Below are positions 35,904 to 39,728 of a stretch of 39,728 nucleotides of DNA, one piece after another (position 1 is the first letter of the stretch; each line of letters begins with the position of its first letter). The stretch is from the NCBI RefSeq assembly GCF_900167255.1, contig NZ_FUYB01000026.1:1-39728 (forward strand), given 5' to 3'. The position numbers and the translations under genes are program-made. A model generated the notes under the pieces. The model saw only the letters and a program-made list of their open reading frames with translations. It ran no database searches and was not told where the DNA came from. Source of the DNA: Thiothrix eikelboomii (GTDB lineage Bacteria; Pseudomonadota; Gammaproteobacteria; Thiotrichales; Thiotrichaceae).

Positions 35904-36890
35904 ATGCATGAAACATTATTAGAAGAGATTAAATTTAACCTTGATCATTTAGATGGATATGACCGCACCTATTTTCTAGCAGGTTGGGTTTTTAGCACCG
36001 GTCGAGTGATTGAGTCGATTCGTGTTGACACTTCAGAGACTTATAGCAGTGAACTCTATAACCTCGACGTGCGCCATGATGTTAATAATTTCTACAAACT
36101 CCCTGAAGGTAAGCAAACAGGCTTTAAGTTCATTCTGACACCGGATGCCGCCTTTGACACCCTAACCTTTAGTGTGAAATTCCAAGGTGAATCGAGTTAT
36201 AAAGTCTTCACCGAACTTAAATCATCAGCCCAGTCAGTCGCTAAGGCAACTCAAGCCGCCAAACCACTCTGCCTGCCCCCTCCGATTACGATTAATCCAC
36301 AAGCACCTGCGGTGATTGTAGTGGATAACTATTACAGTGATCCTGATCAAGTCCGTGAGTATGCGATGACTTTAGACTTTAATCCAAACGTCAAATATCA
36401 CAAAGGCTCACGTACAGAAACCAAGACAATTTTCGAAGGGACTAAAGCTTCCTTTGAAAAACTATTAGGTAAAAAAATTACCGTTTGGGAAGAGCATATT
36501 TACAATGGTGTTTTTCAATACTGCACTGCACAGGAAGCCTTGGTCTATCACACAGATAATCAAAGTTATGCCGCTGTCATCTTCTTAACGCCAGATGCCC
36601 CTCCAGAATGCGGTACCAGTTTTTATAAAAGCAAAGTCAATGGCTTGATGGCTTACCCGACACCTGCCGACTGCAAACGGCAGGGCAAATCAGAAAATGT
36701 TTTATTCGATGAAATGTTTGCGGGTAATTTCTATGACAAAACTCGTTGGGATGTAGTGGATGTAGTGGGTAATGTGTACAACCGCTTAGTGATTTTTGAT
36801 GCTAAACGGGTACATGCTGCCTCGGCTTATTTCGGTGATACGATGGAAAACAGCCGTTTATTCCACATGTTCTTCTTTGATGCGGTTTAA
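35904..36890 (+). CDS. DUF6445 family, 2OG-Fe(II)-oxygenase-like protein
   Basis: 328 residues. N-terminal 110 residues are unassigned. The rest matches the DUF6445 type: VIVVDNYYSDPDQVREYAMT, then EHIYNGVFQYCTAQEALVYH. An HxD (YHTDNQ, about 216-218) and a distal His (RVHAASAYFG, about 305) with an Arg in SRLFHMFFF (about 321) are the iron and 2-oxoglutarate ligands of a jelly-roll dioxygenase. Activity and substrate are unknown. Convergent with the glycosyltransferase-methyltransferase gene, separated by a terminator. Confidence 0.75.
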   Translation: MHETLLEEIKFNLDHLDGYDRTYFLAGWVFSTGRVIESIRVDTSETYSSELYNLDVRHDVNNFYKLPEGKQTGFKFILTPDAAFDTLTFSVKFQGESSYKVFTELKSSAQSVAKATQAAKPLCLPPPITINPQAPAVIVVDNYYSDPDQVREYAMTLDFNPNVKYHKGSRTETKTIFEGTKASFEKLLGKKITVWEEHIYNGVFQYCTAQEALVYHTDNQSYAAVIFLTPDAPPECGTSFYKSKVNGLMAYPTPADCKRQGKSENVLFDEMFAGNFYDKTRWDVVDVVGNVYNRLVIFDAKRVHAASAYFGDTMENSRLFHMFFFDAV

Positions 36891-36913
36891 ACACTCGTAT
36901 TGAGTTTCCATAA

Positions 36914-36938
36914 AAAAGGCGCGAACTTCGCGCCTTTT
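36914..36938. terminator. bidirectional terminator
   Basis: AAAAGGCGCGAA (36914-36925) and TTCGCGCCTTTT (36927-36938), inverted repeat with T on both strands, serving the DUF6445 gene and the convergent glycosyltransferase gene. Confidence 0.85.
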
Positions 36939-36971
36939 ACCTTTCTAAGCCCAAGTTTGAACTGAACTTAC

Positions 36972-38267
36972 TTAGATTTTAATAAAACCCGGTTGACGTT
37001 GGCCTTTTAAGGCTACCAAATCAGCGAATACATATAAAATATTATGTTCTTTATGCCAATCGGTTGGGAAACCCTGCCACAGACGAGTATCTTGGAAGCG
37101 ACATTGAATACCACGCACATAAATCGCCTGCTCTCGATTGGTGTAATACCAGAAAGAATTCTGATTCCAAAACGAGATATGGGTTGGATCTTGGAAAGCG
37201 CCCCGTCCATCGGTTGAAGGTGTCCGGGATACTAACCAACCACCCGGCACGAGTACCCGATAGATCTCATTCATCAAACCGACCGTGCACAGCAAACCGC
37301 CTGAAGCGCCATGATCACAACTTGAATCAGCACAATGTGGCATATGCTCTAAGAAATCATAGGCACGAATACAACCCACTGAATTATCAGGGAAAGGTAA
37401 ACCTTTGCGAATATCACAATTCACATCGGCATTGACTAGATCAACACTTTTAAAGCCAGCCGGTGAATTATGTGCACCGCCCAAATCCAACATCGGCAGA
37501 TTATTCCGCCGACACCATTCAGCAATCAGGCGATACACATATTTATTCGACACTTCCTGCTGCATGCGCTGAATATCGGCATTAAACCGCAAATAGGTGT
37601 TATCTTCATTCTCTAATAAACGATAGAGATATAAACATTTAGGGATATACTCAAAATGTGCGCCCACCAAATAAGTACGGCAAATCAGATCATGGTCATC
37701 GACTACATGCAGCTCAGGATCATGGCCACCCGCTTTGAAATAGGCTTCTCGTGACCAGACTCGTACATGATTGGGGGCATAGAAAATCTGATGCAAGGCA
37801 CTGGCATCGGTTTCAAAGGCACGCATGGCGGTGTAACGCTTATCCTGCCAATTGAAAGGATAACTCTCCCAACCATGACTCGCCATAAAAATCTGGCAAG
37901 AATGATCAGCCCGAAAATTAGTAAAATCTGAATACAAAAAGCCTGCATTCGTCGCTGCCGCCCGTGCATCAATCACTTGTAGCGCATCAGGGGTGAGTAA
38001 ATCATCGTGGTCTAGCTCGACAAACAGCTCACCTTGGCAATGTTCACACGCAAAACGCTTCAAAGCACCGACACCTTTAACGGCTAGCTCATCCGGTGCG
38101 CGGACAACTCGCACTTGGGGATGTCGAGCAATCGCCTCAGGGATCACGGCCGTACCATTAGGCACTATCACCCATTCCCAATCAGTAAAAGTTTGTGCTA
38201 ATAAAGTTTCAAATGCCTCACCGATATAGGTCGGCTTATGAGTTGGGGTAAAAATACTAAAACGCAT
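36972..38267 (-). CDS. GT2 glycosyltransferase fused to a methyltransferase
   Basis: 431 residues from ATG 38267 (MRFSIFTPTHKPTYIGEAF); an upstream in-frame start at 38300 adds 11 residues without typical sequence. N-terminal GT-A domain: LLAQTFTDWEWVIVPNGT, metal-binding DxD-type in VELDHDDLLTPDAL, VVDDHDLICRTYLVG. C-terminal class I methyltransferase from about 255: MLDLGGAHNSPAGFKSVDL and CDIRKGLPFPDNSVGCIRAY, then NEIYRVLVPGGWL. Likely makes or decorates a surface glycan. Two activities in one chain suggest coupled glycosylation and methyl capping. Confidence 0.85.
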   Translation of the reverse strand: MRFSIFTPTHKPTYIGEAFETLLAQTFTDWEWVIVPNGTAVIPEAIARHPQVRVVRAPDELAVKGVGALKRFACEHCQGELFVELDHDDLLTPDALQVIDARAAATNAGFLYSDFTNFRADHSCQIFMASHGWESYPFNWQDKRYTAMRAFETDASALHQIFYAPNHVRVWSREAYFKAGGHDPELHVVDDHDLICRTYLVGAHFEYIPKCLYLYRLLENEDNTYLRFNADIQRMQQEVSNKYVYRLIAEWCRRNNLPMLDLGGAHNSPAGFKSVDLVNADVNCDIRKGLPFPDNSVGCIRAYDFLEHMPHCADSSCDHGASGGLLCTVGLMNEIYRVLVPGGWLVSRTPSTDGRGAFQDPTHISFWNQNSFWYYTNREQAIYVRGIQCRFQDTRLWQGFPTDWHKEHNILYVFADLVALKGQRQPGFIKI

Positions 38268-38405
38268 AACTACTATCTCTTCTTTTTTATATTCAAGCAA
38301 TTAGTCGGTAAACTTTAAAAAATCAATTTAGAGAATAACAAAGGCTTATTGAATAACCTAGGACAGTTATCTTAATTATCCTAGCGATTATCGCAATTTG
38401 AACGC

Positions 38406-38891
38406 TTATTGCAGATATTCGCCATAGCCCCGCCACTCAAGCAAAGGGAGCTGATGGCTACGCATAATTTCATCGACCTCACCTAGATGATGTTGGACAT
38501 GACGCATTTGTACTAAGCACTGATCTAAATAAGTCATTTCGCGCCCCCCGATCTCTCTTATTTCTAAAAATTTCTCAGGCTTCATCGGCATAGCAGCCAA
38601 CTTATGCTCTATTTTTCCTAGATACGCTAATAGGAAACGCCGTGAAATATGAGGAGGTGCAATCCCATGCATCTGGGCGGCTTTTATATCTAGAATCTCA
38701 TTAAAATTATACTCATTTGGTTTATCCGAAAACCAAACATCCATCCCCACCAAAGCATGATACAGCTGTTCACGAACTAAAATCTTATCCCCAGCAAATA
38801 CCTGTTCTGGGCAAGTTAAAATTGTATGCCGTAGCATCTCTAAAATCGGCTTTAAATGCCGGAGGACTACGACAGATAAATCCTGTTGCAT
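38406..38891 (-). CDS. DinB-like family protein
   Basis: 161 residues from ATG 38891 (AGGTG 8 nt upstream); a GTG at 38900 would add 3. Four-helix-bundle pattern: LRHLKPILEMLRHTIL, REQLYHALVGMDVWFSD, and the C-terminal MRHVQHHLGEVDEIMRSHQL. The His in YHALVG and the HH pair are at metal-ligand positions of the DinB/YfiT fold. Such proteins are often metal-dependent thiol transferases; the function here is unknown. Not linked to its neighbours by an operon spacing. Confidence 0.7.
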   Translation of the reverse strand: MQQDLSVVVLRHLKPILEMLRHTILTCPEQVFAGDKILVREQLYHALVGMDVWFSDKPNEYNFNEILDIKAAQMHGIAPPHISRRFLLAYLGKIEHKLAAMPMKPEKFLEIREIGGREMTYLDQCLVQMRHVQHHLGEVDEIMRSHQLPLLEWRGYGEYLQ

Positions 38892-38990
38892 AACTAACAC
38901 ACCTACGCAATGAACTAGAAATTAGTCTCTGTAGTTAGCCAATTTTTTGAAAAAATTGCTAATTTTCAAGATAAACGAGTCTAAAAAGCA

Positions 38991-39022
38991 AAACCCCACA
39001 ACCGAAGCTGTGGGGTCTTTTT
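38991..39022. terminator. terminator after the collagen-like gene
   Basis: CCCCACA (38994-39000) and TGTGGGG (39009-39015), loop of 8 nt, followed by a T-rich run on the plus strand and, for minus transcription, by TTTTGC. It lies 32 bp downstream of the collagen-like gene's stop codon. Confidence 0.75.
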
Positions 39023-39053
39023 TAGATCAGACTAGCTGACAGGTGAGCCTAAC

Positions 39054-39728
39054 TTAGCACCACCAGCCACCCCAACCGATGTCACAGCCACCACCAGTGC
39101 CACCCATTGCGCCTTGAGCACCTTGAGCACCTTGAGCACCCTTAGTACCTTGTGCGCCAGTAGAACCTTGTGCACCTGTAGAACCTTGTGCGCCGGTTGA
39201 ACCTGTAGAGCCTTGAGCACCTGTAGAGCCTTGAGCGCCTTTAGTACCCTGTGCACCTGTAGAGCCTTGAGCGCCAGTCGTCCCTTGTGCGCCAGTCGTC
39301 CCTTGAGCACCTGTAGAACCTTGTGCGCCAGTCGTCCCTTGAGCACCTTTCATACCCTGAGATCCAGTTGCGCCTTGTGCACCTGTAGAACCCTGAGATC
39401 CAGTTGCACCTTGTGCACCAGTCGTACCAGTAGAGCCTTGAGCACCCGTCGTCCCTTGAGCACCTGTAGAGCCTTGTGCTCCGGTTGCGCCTTGAGCACC
39501 CGTATCACCTTTTAACCAAGCTTGAACGTCAAATTGGTCTATGTCGCCATCACCCTGTACGTCACCGATGGTCTGAGAGAACCAATCGAAGAAGCCTTGG
39601 CCATTGGTACCATTGGTACCACTAGTTCCTGTAGAGCCTTGAGCACCTTGGGCACCTTGAGCACCGTTAGTACCATTAGTTCCTGCTGTACCTTGTGCAC
39701 CTGTTGAACCCTGAGCACCCGTTGAACC
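39054..39728 (-). CDS. collagen-like Gly-X-Y repeat protein with dockerin-like insert (3' part)
   Basis: 225 codons in one frame reach the right window edge, so the N-terminus is missing. Most of it is triplet repeats such as [18 protein letters not shown], typical of bacterial collagen-like proteins that form triple helices at the cell surface. At about 39509-39610 the repeats are broken by a globular segment [20 protein letters not shown] followed by [28 protein letters not shown] is a dockerin/EF-hand-type calcium loop. The C-terminus is rich in Gly/Trp and has two Cys ([10 protein letters not shown]). Surface adhesin or sheath component is a reasonable guess. The repeats are prone to slippage. 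Confidence 0.82.
   Translation of the reverse strand, partial: GSTGAQGSTGAQGTAGTNGTNGAQGAQGAQGSTGTSGTNGTNGQGFFDWFSQTIGDVQGDGDIDQFDVQAWLKGDTGAQGATGAQGSTGAQGTTGAQGSTGTTGAQGATGSQGSTGAQGATGSQGMKGAQGTTGAQGSTGAQGTTGAQGTTGAQGSTGAQGTKGAQGSTGAQGSTGSTGAQGSTGAQGSTGAQGTKGAQGAQGAQGAMGGTGGGCDIGWGGWWC

Noticed and set aside
39032-39346. Second frame through the collagen repeats (Leu/Lys/Ala-rich)
   Set aside because: It is a shifted reading of the Gly-X-Y repeats; the Gly-X-Y frame continues to the window edge and has the sensible ending.
39090-39500. Regular short repeats that look like a CRISPR array
   Set aside because: They are 9-18 bp in-frame codon repeats of a collagen-like gene with no spacers and no cas genes.

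Overview
The window looks like a chromosomal segment of a gammaproteobacterium. The core genes (pyrG-kdsA-eno, groESL with a CIRCE element, dnaE, pgsA, hda, an H-NS-like gene, a PA3496-type small gene) and their arrangement fit that class. A sulfur-oxidising Thiotrichales-type bacterium is possible, but this is only an impression from protein flavour. No rRNA or tRNA gene was recognised.

Region 1 (about 1-8,120) is an accessory island. It starts with a cut-off IS1-family element. It then holds small genes mostly on the minus strand: a DUF1304 membrane protein, a GNAT acetyltransferase, a frameshifted pseudogene, decayed IS debris, a zinc-less MDR oxidoreductase, three kinds of type II toxin-antitoxin module (AbrB-type antitoxin with a truncated PIN toxin; PIN toxin with Phd-type antitoxin, duplicated; BrnT-BrnA), a small exported protein and an orphan AbiGi-like protein. 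Several genes are followed or preceded by 60-100 bp imperfect palindromes with integron attC features: outer R boxes close to RYYYAAC/GTTRRRY, a simple site with a 5-6 nt spacer, and a variable middle. The best sites are 373-432, 4896-4987, 7032-7050 and 7835-7937. I read this as an integron-cassette-like array without a visible integrase (CALIN-like), eroded by IS insertions and two MITE-like elements. This is the most interesting part of the window.

Region 2 (8,121-20,997) begins at the eno terminator. It holds the pyrG-kdsA-eno operon, a membrane M48 metallopeptidase, an SDR/DUF2269/DUF4166 operon, a metY-alpha/beta hydrolase pair and a large membrane-anchored protein with a degenerate protein-kinase domain.

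Region 3 (20,998-35,121) carries groES-groEL under a perfect CIRCE operator, an FxsA-like membrane protein, a PAS-GGDEF-EAL c-di-GMP protein, an H-NS-family protein, a DsbD with two N-terminal domains instead of one, a 59-residue PA3496-type gene and the tightly packed dnaE-pgsA-perM-hda operon.

Region 4 (35,122-39,728) has a small membrane protein with a helical linker, a DUF6445 2OG-Fe(II)-oxygenase-like protein, a GT2 glycosyltransferase fused to a methyltransferase, a DinB-like protein and the 3' part of a collagen-like Gly-X-Y repeat gene that encloses a dockerin-like calcium-binding motif and runs off the right edge.
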